NCBI RefSeq assembly: GCF_008831285.2
Contig: NC_045138.2
Location: 39,733,115 to 39,797,114 of the forward strand
DNA: 64,000 nucleotides
Reading direction: 5' to 3'
Origin: Nymphaea colorata
Taxonomy: Eukaryota; Streptophyta; Magnoliopsida; Nymphaeales; Nymphaeaceae
In this document: piece by piece, positions 1-14,024 of the stretch
How the letters are laid out: the number at the start of each line of letters is the position of its first letter
Numbering within the stretch: the first letter of the stretch is position 1
Made by a program: the position numbers and the translations under genes
The notes under the pieces: model-generated
Seen by the model: only the letters and a program-made list of their open reading frames with translations
Told to the model about the DNA's origin: nothing
The model's database searches: none

Positions 1-955
1 AAGGCTTTAACTTTTAAGCCAACAGACTACCTTATGAGAGTTCCTCTTGCATCTACTCGACATTAGGATGAAAATGAAAGATAAATATTCAGTTGGTTAT
101 CTGCAACCTCCATAGAGAGAACTGTATTTACATTCCATTGCAGGAATTTTCTAGTTCATTTAGGAAATTGCTGTGCAGATGGGAACTCATAGTCCTTTTT
201 CATCTGCCAAAAAACATATCGACTAAAAGAGAGTTCTATTTTGGGGGGATTGACATAATTACATAAATATGTGTTATTTACAACAATCTAGCAACTTACT
301 GATCAAATTGGACCTGCCGAAACATGGCCAACAGTAAGCGCTGTATAGTTGCTTTCCTGTAGGCCCAATAGCTGCTGAAAAATGCTGCCTTCAGTGGGGA
401 CCCAAATTCAAAAGGCATCTCAAGCAGCATCCTTTTCCAGATAGCGCCATGCATGGTAGGTGGCGACTCCCTTTCATTGCCAAAATCCTTGTACTGGATG
501 GCGATTAGACCAATGTGGAGTACTTCATGATTATCTGATGAAGGGAAACTAATGTTGACGATTCAGACACTCTGAATGCCGCAGATGGTTGCTGCTGCAT
601 TGTTCGTGACTCCATTTCCAATGACAGAATGTACATTCCCGTCTCCGGTCGAGAGCAAAATATACCTCTCTTGCTCATCGGAAAGTTCTCTTCAACTGTT
701 TAAATTTTCACAACGAAGAACCTTACGTTGTATCATTCAATTTGCCCCATACTGAATCTAAACGGACCGCCTTGTCTAGTGAGCCGAGCGCTTGTGAAGC
801 TCACCATTTTTTTAAAATGGTTGGTAGGAATCTTTGACATTCCCTCTTCAGAGTCTACCATCGATGAGGAAGGCAAGCTCATACTTGACTTTCAGGCCTC
901 AATGATATTTGTTGATTAATCATTTTCCTACTAGGGCCATACCATATATACTCAT

Positions 956-998
<43 letters not shown>

Positions 999-1968
999 TC
1001 AGACCAACTTGTTCATTTTCCACCGAGTCTTCTTGTCTTTGTCCCAATTGACTTTCAGAGACGGACAGTTCTGTAAGGATATCTTATGGCCACTTGGGGA
1101 TAGCTTGGACTTGGAGTGCCAGGTTTTTGAGCAAATGCCCCTAAATCTCACCTGCTTTTTGGGCTAGGCACAATGTTGTAAATATGGTTTCCGACTCATA
1201 TCAGGGACCTTGGAAAATGATTCGTATCGGTGACCATCTCGGATCGGCCAACTTTTTCAAGGGGTTCATATCAGCCCCCATGTCGCATTGGGAAGGTGTG
1301 AACCGATGTGTGTATCGGCCGAGACGGCCTACATGAAGCAGGCTTAGATCATTTTAAGGTGTGCCTGGATGCATGGGAAAACTATTGCTTATGAAAGAGA
1401 TTCCTATCAAAGAAAGTATATTTTATCGTTTTCTTTAACTAAATGGAGCTATGAAATGGTTTCTGAATGAAAAAGTTCCCGCCACTTAGATAAACGATTG
1501 GTCTTAAAGATTTTCGAAGTTGAGAACAAAGAAAATCATGGAATTGATTTTGCATGTCAAGAAAACAATGGCATGAGCCGGGAAATTTTTCTTTATCCCC
1601 GCCTATATTCTCAGCTATGCTGTTTGTTAAACTAGGGAAAATTTGTCATTCCTTATCCTAATAAGTGTTCTAGGTAGGATGTGTGGAAAAAAAAAAAAGG
1701 CCAAAGGAAACTGAGATCTATTATTTTGCGACGGTTATGAAAAGAGGTTTTCTTACGAGAGAGGCAGAAACAAACGCCGTGAAAAGGCTTGATGATGAAA
1801 GGCTAAAGGAAACTCGAGACGACTGAGAAAATTTATTCTTTGTTTGGCAGGATTTTTTGGGAAAGCTTTATGCCGAAAACATCAAAACAGAACACGTTAA
1901 ACAGTTAATGCTCTTTTAACTATCAGCACCGGAAAAGAAAAAATGTAACGACTGAATCAGAAACTTAC
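1..1968. other. Left-edge region, intron or downstream of the ARM-repeat gene; no gene assigned
   Basis: This stretch lies 3' of the ARM-repeat first exon on the minus strand, so it should be intron 1 and possibly later exons, but I could not identify an ARM-like exon here. A minus-strand open segment at about 300-530 reads without stops for roughly 85 codons, but I do not recognise it. A run of CT then TA dinucleotides sits at about 953-998. A 1,180-1,340 stretch reiterates TATCGG-like words and looks like decayed repeat DNA. Confidence 0.4.
953..998. repeat. Compound (CT)n(TA)n microsatellite
   Basis: About eleven CT units run directly into about twelve TA units. This is a simple dinucleotide repeat in non-coding DNA. 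Confidence 0.9.
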
Positions 1969-2414
1969 GTGTAATTGCCATTGCCGATCTCGATCAACGC
2001 TTGCAACGCCGAAATCCGGTGGCCGGAAAACTTCGACACCAACATCGCCACAAGCGGAGGAATAACTCCCAGCTGGGCAAGCGACCTCCTCGTCTGAAGG
2101 CAACCGGAGGCCAGCCTCTTGATCGCCACGGCCGCTCTCTCCTTCTCCTCGGAACCGCCAAAATGGAGCTCTTTTACCGACCTCTGCAGAGTGGACAACA
2201 ACCCATCATCGACAGAAAGTCGCTCTGCTTCTTCTTCATCGCCTTCTGCCTTCACGTCTACCAACAATTCTTCGCTGCCATTATCTTCTTTCTCATCCAG
2301 GAGGACGGCCGCGGCCTTCTCGGCCATGGCCGGTTCATTGGTGCAATAGCTCTTCCCGGCCTGGCTTCTGATAAACCGGCGAATGCGTATGAAGAACCTT
2401 AGCTTGATATACAT
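1969..2414 (-). CDS. ARM-repeat protein, first coding exon (partial)
   Basis: This exon encodes the N-terminal part of an armadillo-repeat protein; the family acts in protein-protein interaction, often with ubiquitin ligases, but the partner here is unknown. From the first Met the exon gives about 148 residues: a basic N-terminus (RFFIRIRRFIRS), an acidic linker rich in E and D, then an ARM repeat ending in GVIPPLVAML and HRISALQALIEIGNGNY. The exon stops in codon phase 2 at a consensus donor (GTAAGT on the minus strand, plus coordinates 1963-1968). An internal Met at 2327 (MAEKAAAV) is an alternative start. The longer start is kept because related plant ARM proteins often carry a basic segment before the repeats. 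The remaining exons were not found to the left and probably lie outside the window. Confidence 0.7.
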
Positions 2415-5400
2415 CTCCCTGTATAGTTGCTTTCAGATCTTTGATCTTTCCCGGGAAGATTGGTCGCGCCAATAGAGAAGAATCTGAGAGAAAAATGAAA
2501 GGAGAGGTAGAGAGAGGTTTGATGGGGTAAGAGGGAGGGGAATCTAACACTTGAGCGGCAAAAGAAACATATATGCCTCAGATGAGGTGCGTGGTGTGAA
2601 CTGTGAAGGAGTTTGCTGCGGTTTCCGAGAGGGAAGAACAAGGCCCTCGCTCCGCGGACAGAGGAAACAGAGATTGCAGGAATCACATGCAGAAACGCAG
2701 TTTTTAATCTCTCAATGAGAAGTTTTATAATGAAAAGGAAGACCAGGCCTTCCCCACTCTATGCCTTGATAAATATAAAGTAGAGAGATAGAGAGAGAGA
2801 GAGAGTCATGTTCAGGCCCATGTTTCTAAAATGACCATCATATCCAATGACTCAAACTGTGGATCATTTTAGGTAAATGGGAAAGCAAAGGTGAATTCAC
2901 CATGGTCGAACTCTCATAAACGGATTTCTAGATTGCATTTTTCACTGGAAGTACGATTTCTTGTAAGATTACAGCCATCTATTTATTTATGGGAAACTGT
3001 AAGTGTAAATGTACTTCAATGACTTAATACCGATTCTAACCGAAAGTTTCATGCCACCATGGCGAATTCATTCCTATAACATGATTTAGTTGGTCAGGTA
3101 TGGGCACTACTATGTGGGCAATTGCCCACATAAACCAAAGAATACTTCTTTTCATATCAACACATTAGGATAATTTTTCTACTTTACATATTGGTGCTCT
3201 TTAAAATTTATAAGTGTATCCTTTAAAGATATTTGTTTAGTTCTCTTTTAGCAGGAAAGGGTCCCTCATTCATGATATCGAAAGAAATTTCTCAACTGAA
3301 TCGGTTGAATTTCAAAGGATTTATTTAGTCAGATTTTGGAAGCTGAATAATTGGCCGGTTATGATTGAAATTGGACTTTTTGTATTTGATTTCTACCTTC
3401 TTGAGATATAAATTTTGAATAAACCAATAAGGGAAAATAACCTCTCATCAGCTTCGAAATTGGTTCTCTTCTGTTATATTCAAATCTGAATCCGATTCAA
3501 AACCTGTTCTTTATGTATGGTATCTAGGAAAATGAATCCAACCTGTTTGCTTCTCTACATTTCATAGACTTCCAAAGGGGATCGGTGGGTCTGCAATCCT
3601 TAAACTTGAGCATTTTGTTGACCCGATTAAAGTTGGAATTTCTTTTCCTCTCTTATTGTTTTCATGGACCGTATGTCACACGACCGCTTTTAGGGCGTGT
3701 TTCAAGACGTCTCCTCTACGACAAGGGCCACCCATCACGTCTCAAAATTTCTGTCCAATCTCCACGGGTGCAACAGTACCATAGAAATAATGCCCTGAGT
3801 GACTCTCAGTCTCGTGTTTGTGTTTGTTTTCACCTTTGTATGACCAGAGTGTCGTGTTTATTCCAGACGTTGTCCACTCTAACGAATACACCTACACCTT
3901 CTTCGCCCCCCTTTATAGCTATAAAGTACAACTTATTTTGTGAACCCTAAAGGGTTTAGAGCACCTAGTGGGCCAACACAGTAGTTGGTTCGTCGGTTTC
4001 AATCAATGCGAAGTCAATGGAGCTAATAGGAGCTATGCATTCTCTCTTTTAAGTGATTGGTTGTCCTGATTCAACTTTACCGAAACAATATTAACCTAAA
4101 CAGTCAATTTCTCCACTTAAGCTAAAAATGATAGCTTTGCCCTTAGATTCAAATGCTGCCCAACTAGAGACAAAGTTTCTCAGATCAAACACGGTTTGAT
4201 TATGTGAAATGACAAAACAGATAATGCATTTCTTGATACAAATTAGATGAAAAGTACGAGACTTTCTTCCCTAGAAAGGGGAGCTAAAATTTTGGGCGAC
4301 GAGGGCTATAAAAGGCATTGTGAGGCGATCATGGAGGTCGCAGAAAAGCTGAACCACTTTTCCTCGAAAAGTAAAAGCAGATCTCAAGTAAATCCATCGG
4401 AGGCACTATTCTTTTCATGCTCTCTCACTCTCTCTCTCTCTCGAGTACGTCAAAGGATCCAACCGAACCCCGACCGGAATTTAGGTCCAGACCCACTTGA
4501 CCATTGACTTTCCGGTAGGCGCATTCGAGTTCGGGCTCACCTCCTTATGGGGGAAAACGACGCCCCTAATCCGTCGTTTCTTTCCGCCCCGAGGCCTGAA
4601 CCTTTTCCCGAAAGGACTGTCTTTTTACCTTTAATTGAAAAAGAGGCAGGTTCTTAAATTTTTTGCAGTGCAGGGCTTATGCTTTCCAGAAATTTAACTT
4701 TAGATGCCCCAAGTTCGTTGCTCAAACTTTGCATTACTTATTACAAGGTTTGTTCAAACTTTGCATTATTTATCACAAGGTCAAAGCAGTTAGAAGGACT
4801 TCAAATTGTAAACCAATAAATAATGTATGGTAATATTGCAATTGGTTGTTTTATAAAGCCAATATTATTTCTCTTATTATTGAGAGAGAGAGAGAAACAT
4901 GAACAGGTCCATGTTTGATTATAAGTAGTTATACAAATGGGCAATGCACATGACAATGGTTTGGACTCACTTTTTGTCCAAAATTGCATTTTCATTTTGC
5001 ACTTTTTTTAGACCTTGATTTGCGGATTTACTTTGTTGGGAACATGAAAATATTGTAAACATCCTGTTCCATCATTGCCTAAATAGCATAAACTTGTAAA
5101 TGTTATAAGGGGAGCTAAATTTTTTTTTAAAATTTGTATATAAAACAAGTAAAATTTTTATAAATAATTTACATGTAAATTTTTTTAAAAGATTTATTTA
5201 GGGGTGCCAAAGCCCGTGTGGGCCCCTAGCTCAGCTTTCAACACAATCTTGAAATAATAATATTTACCGAAAAAGCTCACCTTTTTGTCTCCTAAATTAT
5301 GGAAAGCAAGAAAAAGAAAAAATTGGACCTGTCGAGTGCTTGCCGCTTAGGGATGTTAATAGGTCGAGTTTGATGCAAGAACCGACCAAATCTCAGTTAA

Positions 5401-7274
5401 GTAGGTACATTCAATAAAGAAAACGGCTTAATCTCCTTCAGATTTATTTAAAAGTGTTGAATTTAAGCTGGCAGACCGATGATGTCAATGAACATTGACG
5501 TCCCCCATGTGCGCCGCTGACTCCAAGATATTTGAATTAGATCCCACGGAGGTTCCGGACACCAATTTAACTTTTTAAATTGGATCTTTGCTTCGTTATC
5601 AAATTCGTTATTGGATTCCTTTGCATTCTGGATCGAATTTGGATTCGGTTCCAAGAATTGAATTTGGTTGAGGTCGGACTTTTTCGTTTGAATTTGGGTT
5701 GTAGGTCCGGATCCAAATACGCTACTAACTAACCGGAGCCGAGACGTAATATAATAATAATAATCTCCCAATTCGTAGTTTGTGTAAACAAAGCACCTTT
5801 TAGTAATTTACCTAAATTGTGGAGGGGTTGCCTGAAGGCGGGTGCGACCTAACGCCACGAGATGTGGGGACGAAAAGTTGTGGCTGTGATTTCATGCCAC
5901 GTGTCGAGCACTTCCACAACATTCCCAGTCCCGGTCAAGCAATTGGCGCAACGAACAGATTTTTGGTCCCGTTTCTTCTCTTCTCTTGCCAGCCGTGTTT
6001 GACCGAGTATGATTATTTTTAACGATGTTATGGGAATCGGTTTTGAAGCCGAACCGGAAGCCTGACCGATTCGGGGAAAACCAGGACAAGGTCTAACTTG
6101 TTGTGTCGATGAGAAAAAGCACGCACTAAATGTATATGTATAGTTAACAAATTTTTAATTAGTCATCTTTTATCGAGTGGTTTTATATAACTAAACCTAG
6201 ATTCATCTAAATTAAGCCATTAATTTAAGCTTTCATAAAATAGGTTCCGCAAGATATACGCCCCACGAAGGCCCTACCTATTCACGCCCATGCCTAAGTC
6301 ACAACGTGCCTAATGATAGACCCACATTTGGTCTTATAGGCTTTGAACCGGCGTGTCCCGTTAGCTCAAAGTTTTTCATCCATTGACCTTAAAAGTTCAG
6401 GTTTAGGTTTTTCTTCCCTTGCGTGGTTAGGTTTTCCTCCTGGCCGGTCAACGAGATGCCACGGCTGGGTTCTTTGGTCAAAGTAAAAAGTAGCCAAGTA
6501 GCCAACCCCACTTCGGGTCCAAAAATCCCACCAAAGAAAGCGTCGAACCGGGTTGTTGTCTGAGAGTCGAACCGGAAGAATAAACTGGCCTATGAAGTAT
6601 TCATAGCGTGTCAGGCAAGCTCGGATCCCACTCACTCGTCTGACGTGGACCGCCTCGTTCCCACGCATTCGTTGTCGCGTAGCGCGTCGCGTGCGGGACC
6701 TTCTGGGTCGAGCCGACCCATGCGCGGCGGACCCCTTCGTAAATTGGATTTGGATCTCGAGAGATCCAAGACCCATGACACGAATATCGGACCCGGGTCA
6801 CCTGGGGGAGGACGTGAGCACGGGACCCTGCAGCTGCAAGAATGACCTCACGGCGGGCTGGATCCGGACGGTTTATCAGTTCCAAGACGGAACAATGTGG
6901 ACCCCAGCTTGGTTCTTATCCAGATCCGTTATCTTACGTGATAAACTGTCAGGTGCATACAGGACATGAGTCCAACGTAACGACCACTGGATTTTGTTAG
7001 CCATGACGAGTTCTTGAGATAATCGTCGATTTTTTTTTCTCGGAAAAGAGAAAATACGATTCTCGAGAAATATTGTTATGAGGTTATAGAGTTTTGATGT
7101 TCATTATTCATAAACACATACGTTTGTTTCAAAGTTCTTGTGTTTATGGAGTTATATGTGTAACACATCTATATTTTACTTGTTGATAGACCATCCATCT
7201 TTTGACGTATTTGGGAATGTCAAGGGTTCAAATCTATTCCGTTATTCAATTTGAATCCCAACTTTGAAGATAGT

Positions 7275-7309
<35 letters not shown>

Positions 7310-10080
7310 GACACACAAAAAAATTAAAATGAAAGCAACATTTAAATAAACAAGTGATATTAATAAGTATATTACATGTTAACGAACAGCAACTCTAAAA
7401 AAAAAAAAAAATGAAAACTGAGTAAAACAATAAATCAACTAAAATTCAATAGTTTTGATCACCTTAAAGGTAAAAAGTGTCTAACTGCGCCCAAGTATCC
7501 ACTTTAGATATGAGTATGGCGACATAGGTACATAGATCTTATTAAAACATCCATGTGATTTATATCTCAAATCCACTCTTTCAACCACCAAGCAGGGGAA
7601 CACAAGACAGCCAGATTTTCTCTTGGTGATAGCCAGATTTTCTCTTGGTGAGAATAACAAACTGCCTTCTAGGTGGAAGACATAATTATTAAACTTGGAG
7701 GTAATGATCTTTTGAGTCCTAAATAATTTTGAATCTTATAACTTCAATATAAAAATGTAGAACTCCAAAGTTTCCACCGGAAAATAAAATGGCTGGCAAA
7801 GCGGCAGCTTTAAATCATAACGTCCAAAGGAAGTAGCACTTTCGTGGAGAAAGTGCAGAAAACAAAAAAGCGAGCAGAAAAGTTGGTCACGTAATGCACG
7901 TTTTAATTGAACGAAGCATAATAAATGGATGCAATCATCGAGTGAACGGGGAACAGTTGAATGCTGAAAAGGCTCGTACCAGGATTCCATCATCTTAAAC
8001 AAATCTCTTTTTCTGGATCTGATTTCGTAGTCAAGTTTCAAATGAAGTACAAGTGCACTAGCCCGCCGAGTCGTGTTGCTAGCCAACCCATAAAGTCCCG
8101 AAGCAGGTTATATACGCCACTCATGTGCATTATTTTTTTCTTATATAGGGACATGCTGTAACCAAAATGTCCCCATTAAAATAAAATAAAAAATAAAACT
8201 TTCTTTTTATAAGGGTAAACAAAGATTGTGAAAAAAAAAAAGAAAAATTTAAAATGTCATCTACTTTATAAAACATTTTAAGATGCTCCCATCCCCCTTT
8301 TGGGGTAGTTTAGCACTAACCCGATAACAAATGAGTGAAGGCCGACCCCGTCGCATTATTTGAGTCGTGAGCAGAGGCCGATCCATTGATTTTTCAGTTG
8401 AGAACAGTAGTACTTAAGTTTTAGGATTTTTAAGAGGTGAGAATATGTAAATGAATAAAATGAATCTTAGATGTCGACATACAAATTACTAATGTTAGTG
8501 GGTCTGTGTGGGCATCTGCCCACACTTCTATCTGCCCCTGGTCATGGACTCACGGGCCAGACGAAATATACCAAGTCAATTTAAATCAATAAAGTCAAAT
8601 GGATGATTGAAATTATGACTCTAGTTATTTAGAGTCACCCAACTATTTAGTTAGAACCGTCTATATATAAAAAAAATGGATGATTAAAATAAAAACAAAA
8701 ATAAAAAATGTAACTAATACTAGATGATGATCATCCTCTCATGTATATGCATGCATACTGGTGATTTAATAAGACTAAATATTGTAATTGTAATTGTTGG
8801 AGGGTTCTTGGTTTGGGATAGAACTTATAGAGTTGTTTCAGTATACCCATTAACTAAAGTGTTATACAACTATAGTTTATATTTCAAATGATTAACGCCT
8901 AGAAATCAAATAGATGATTAGGCTCTCATAAGCATATCATTTCCACTAGCTACACTATACTTATGGGAGCCACACTTGACAATCATGAAGATACCACATT
9001 ACTGAGCTGACCATACTTACGGTGCAACTGTTTACAAAATGCCGATTTAGCTTCAAACTATCCATTTACAGTCAAACAGAATTACCAAGAAAATTTCCAG
9101 CTATTAAAATCGAGGCAAAAAAAAATAAAGAAATAATTTAAAATTAATCTTTAATTTATACTAAAACCCTGGAAACCGCCTAATTAGTTGGCATGCTCAA
9201 GGACGTCAATCCTATGCCAACTAAAAAAATATTTCCCAAACTTTGCTTTTATCCCACAAACAGGAATACTAAAATAATGTTACTCTATGTACTTGAATGG
9301 CACAAGAACATCCCTGTTTGGTTTAATGAGATTTTGGGATTGGGGAGAAATTTTATTGCTGCTCTCACTAGAGTTTGACATGAAAACCTTCCAAAGATGT
9401 TTCAAAACGTGTTGATGTCTTACCAGACCAAGATAAACAAATGATTTTGCTTGATTTTTATGAGATCACCAATAAAATCAACTCTAGTTGCGATATACAT
9501 TTATTTTTAAAATTACTGAAATTACCATCTCTAAAAAGGTAAAACACGGACCCGTGTTACATATAAATAACCGCAATTATATTGTACTAATTCCAATCTC
9601 ATAAGAACATGAATGAGATGAACAAGAGGCTATGTGTTATGTGTTATGAATTGAAAATGATTGATTATTGCAAGACGAAATAGAACTTGAATTTTTTTAC
9701 AATATACAATTTACCAAATGCTACTGCAGTAAAAGATGGACCATTCTCTTACGTTAACCTTTCGTACCCTCTCTTGGCATCCCACTCGTTAACCCTTTTT
9801 GGGCTTGATAGTTGGGTGCTTTTAAGCCTTAAGTGCGTTTTTGCTATTTTATCTAAAGTTGTATATTTTTGTAATTTTCTTTTTTTTTTATTAAGGCTGA
9901 ACTGAAGCCCAAACTCCAACCCGGAGTCGGACCTAAGTTCCACATTATCCGTCGGGTTGAAATCCAAATGCCCGGATCCGTTTGCATCGGCCACCGGATG
10001 AATCGGTTATGGCGGGAAACCAAAGGCTAACGTACGCGCGCTTCACTTCAGGAGGGAGCAACCGCACGCGCTGTCGACGG
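2415..10080. other. Gene-poor intergenic region
   Basis: I see no credible gene here. The DNA is AT-rich with poly-A/T runs, a (TA)n tract at about 7,280-7,308, and a GC-rich island at about 6,600-6,990 whose overlapping open frames on both strands resemble no family I know. Two related palindromes (TGTGGGCAATTGCCCACA near 3,112 and TGTGGGCATCTGCCCACA near 8,508) sit in AT-rich surroundings typical of old retroelement debris. The part just left of 2,686 should hold the ARM gene promoter and 5' leader. Confidence 0.5.
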
Positions 10081-10758
10081 CAGCCAACGCCGTTAGAGAG
10101 AGAGAGAGAGAATGACCGTGGGTCCCAAGGGGAGGAAGCCAGAAGGGATTGATTGGTCACAGTCGCTTCAGTTGCGCCAGAGAAGGGATTTGGAGCCTGG
10201 GTGCACTCAGGTGCGGGACCCACTTCCACTGAAAAAGAGCGGTTGCTCGCCGGCCGGCCGGTCGGCCTCATGATCTTCCGTCAGAAAAGGGATCGAGGCG
10301 GGAGCCTTCCCTCTCCCTCTCTTTCTTTCTCTCCTTGCCTCGGATGCTTGGCTCGTTAGTCGAGACAGAGAGAGGCAAAAGCCAAAACGAGCGTGCCTAC
10401 GTTTTGACTGCCAGTTTCTTTTCCGGCGACCAGCGTTACCTTGCCGGCGGGAATTGGATGTGCGTTTCTCTTTCTCCTTCTTCTCTTGTCCGCTCGATGC
10501 TTACTCGATCGCCGGAGGAGCCAAGGGAGCTCCGACTGGACGAGATTCTGGAACTGAGGCGCGTTTCTTGGGAGTCGGTACACGTGGTTTTCTCCCGCGA
10601 TCTTCTGGAAATTTAGCGCTTTGAGGACTCAGGTTGTCTTCGGTTATTCGAGAGATGAGTCGATGCACGGTGTAGGGGGGGAAGAAGGCGGGATCGCGTT
10701 GGCAGCGTGACGTTGATAGGGGTCCAGTGCGGGGAGAAGAGACGATTGTGTCATCATC
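10081..10758 (+). promoter_or_regulatory. Promoter and 5' leader of the AGD gene
   Basis: GC content rises sharply here compared with the AT-rich DNA upstream. A GA-dinucleotide tract (about 10,095-10,111) and pyrimidine-rich CTCTCTTTCTTTCTC stretches (about 10,310-10,335) are common around plant transcription starts. The leader runs into the ATG at 10,759. I cannot place the exact start site and see no clear TATA box. Confidence 0.5.
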
Positions 10759-12470
10759 ATGACGCATTTCGCGAAGCTCGATGACTCCCCGATGTTTCGG
10801 AATCAGGTTAGGGATCGATCGTTCTGGTTTGGCGTGATTGTGTCTTGTAGTTGCTGCTGATTCGTAATTTTTGGTGGTTTTGGGCGTCTGTTTTTCCTTT
10901 GAAAGGGCGACGAGATCCGTCATTTGCTCCTTCGTTAATGTCGAAGTTTTTTTTCCTTCGATTGGATTGCCCTGTGAATTCAGAGAAAGAGTGGGTTGAA
11001 CATTCTCTGTTGTCGTTTTGTTTTCCGAGAGCTGCTACCACTGTTGCCTTTTTACGTCGTTTTGTTTCCGAGGAGCTGCTTTTGCGGTTGCTCTTGTGAC
11101 GATCTATAGTGTAGTCCCTCATTCTTAGTTCTGGGAATAGGTTATGTCCTCCCAGTTGTATTCGTTTTTGTCTAATTCTTGCTAGTTCTGGACAGGCCTT
11201 TCAATTCAAGGTGGGAACTGGTGTTATAAATGTTGAAAAGTTAACGGGCGAAGGGGGTAACGTTATTTCTGAAATTCGTGTGTCAAGGTTTCTGAATTTT
11301 TTGGATGTACGCAGCTTATAGTTTTTGTCTAATAAGGGTCGAGCTCCCTGGTGGTCGGGGAACATCTGGATCTTACCGCCCAAGTTCGCTAGCAGACAAG
11401 GCATGGGTTAATCACTTTCATGACAAAATCAGTGTTTTCCTTTTCCCTTCCCCCTTTTCTTCTGGCCATCCTAAAAAAAAACAATATGTTTGATGTTCAT
11501 TGCGAAACAAAAATGTTTATCTTAGCTGCCTGCATGTTTGCTTTCTGCATGCGTTTATTACCGGTACTATTTGTACGTTGTTGTCTCTAAGGTATGTTAG
11601 GATTGCTTTCATACACTTCGCATATTCCGAAGTCTGATAGAAGCTTACAAATTGTAATTGTTTACTGACTTTGGTCACTCTCCTCTTCCTAACTTGAACT
11701 TGTATCTGTGTCTAATAGACTTTACTAATTTGATCAGATTCAGTTACTGGAAGAAAGTACAGAGTCTTTGAGAGAAAGAAGTCTGAAGTTCTACAAAGGA
11801 TGTCGCAAATACACGTATGTGTACTCTTATCTATCTCTTTTAACTTATTATGGTTTGTCGTGCTCAAGAAATTGCATCAGGACCTACGTGTGTGTGATTT
11901 GTATGTAGATTTTTTTTGTTTTGTTTATATAAATACCTATGTGATATATATGCATCTAGATACATGTACACTGTACACGTGTTTCTTTGTGCATAAAAAA
12001 TGGGGAACCATGGTAAATCAGAAAAGGAATATGCATCGCATGGAGGATTGAATGTTGCATCCTATTAAGTGAAAGCGGTGCATGTCTCCTTTTCCTTTAT
12101 TAGCATAATACCATTATATGATGCAAGCCCTCTTGGCCCATGGTCAAAAGTGTATATGGTTACTGTGTGGTGTGCATAACTATAGATAAATACACCTACT
12201 TCATAGTGAACTGTATAAATGCATGTGTGTACGTGTGTGCATGTATGAATTCTTTATGATTGATTAGTTTTTGGTGTTGACATCAGTGAAGGACTTGGTG
12301 AAGCATATGATGGGGACATTGCTTTTGCAAGCGCTCTTGAGATGTTTGGTGGAGGCCACAATGATCCGATTAGTGTTGCTTTTGGAGGTTTGCTTCTCTT
12401 AAATTTTTTCTGCACTGCTTCTCTTGTTACGAATTATTACACACAGGTCTTCTATGTACGGACTGTGGAT

Positions 12471-12535
<65 letters not shown>

Positions 12536-13298
12536 TTTGTCAGTATCTGTTTTGGTTCTTTGTCAGTTCAAAAACTTAACTTTTTCAATGTTCCCCACAC
12601 CCCCCTCTTAAAAAGTCCCGTTTTATTGTGTACTTTAAGTATATATTTTGTTCTTTTAAAATGTTTAAAACTAATCTGATTTTTTGTCAATATTATTTGT
12701 AAGGAATTAGTCGAAAACTTATAATTTCCATAATTTTTTCTATTTATATTTAAAAGCTTTTGATTTTTTTAAAGTTTTCGAGATTTTCCAACAAAAACAA
12801 AAATCTTAGAAAAACTTATGGGTACTAGAAGTTCCTATAGTAATATTTGTGATTATGGTTCAGGCTTGCTACCATTTTGTAAATTTGGCAGTTGGCACCA
12901 AGTTTTCATCTGTGTTACCATGCTGCTCTGTTGTAGTGGTTAGTGAAAGGGAATAACATCCTTGTCATTTTAGGCCCTGCTATGACTAAATTTACTATTG
13001 CATTGAGGGAAATTGGCACCTACAAAGAGGTTCTACGTTCTCAGGTAAATGGTTGGATCTAATGTCTACAATTATTAATTTTCACGTAGCTGTGATTTCA
13101 ATGGTGTAGATCTTACTTGATCAGACATACAACCATTTTCGTTAAACCTATTCTATGAGGTTTGATTGACTAGATCTATTAATTTCGTTATAGTTTTAGT
13201 GACTAAATGTTGCATCATGAGTTCTCGGTGGTAAAATCCTGATTGGAATTTGAAGACCTATGTCACATAGATGTGGGTGTGGATGCAAAGAGGATATA

Positions 13299-13337
<39 letters not shown>

Positions 13338-13985
13338 ATATATATATATTATATAATTGAATGTTGATCACTCAACCATCTAATTAGAACTGTCTGATCC
13401 ATCATGTTAGACGGTTAAGAGAAGCGGTAATTTTTCAGAACATTTTAAGAGAAGCAGGACAAAAATCAGAAACTAAAAAACTACATATCATGTTCTTTTC
13501 AGTACTGCTTACCTCAAAAAATTCAAGGCAAATCTGCAAATCTACTGAAAAAACCAAAGCAAATCCTACCTGCACAAGGACAGAGCACTAGAGATTTGCT
13601 GGGTGCCAGAAAATGTACCCAGCCATTGGAGGTTTCCTGTGGCTGCCTCTCAATGGACGCCGCCAATGTGCTCTGCCGGTAGGTTGGGAACGTCGCCATA
13701 AGTTGGAAATGTTCCTGTTTTGAGTTTCCCCAATTTTGAACAACAAAAACCCTAAATTGCATCGAGTTGTTTTCCCATCTATCAATGAAATGTTTCTAAC
13801 GTCTTACATTTTACATTTTAGTCCTTTTTTTTACAAATTTACCATTTAAGATTTTTAAAAATTACAATTGATGCCACCACCTGAAAAAAAAAATTGCTTT
13901 TAAAAAGGACCAAAAAATCATACATGTTTTTTTTTTACCTTTTTTTTTGAAAAAGAACGCTCTTTCTTCGCTTTTTTTCGTGACA

Positions 13986-14024
<39 letters not shown>

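Noticed and set aside
3585-3950. 121-codon plus-strand frame
   Set aside because: No domain, low-complexity C-terminal part, no plausible splice context; probably chance.
6366-6969. GC-rich overlapping frames on both strands, up to 136 codons
   Set aside because: High GC lowers stop frequency, no frame dominates and I recognise no family.
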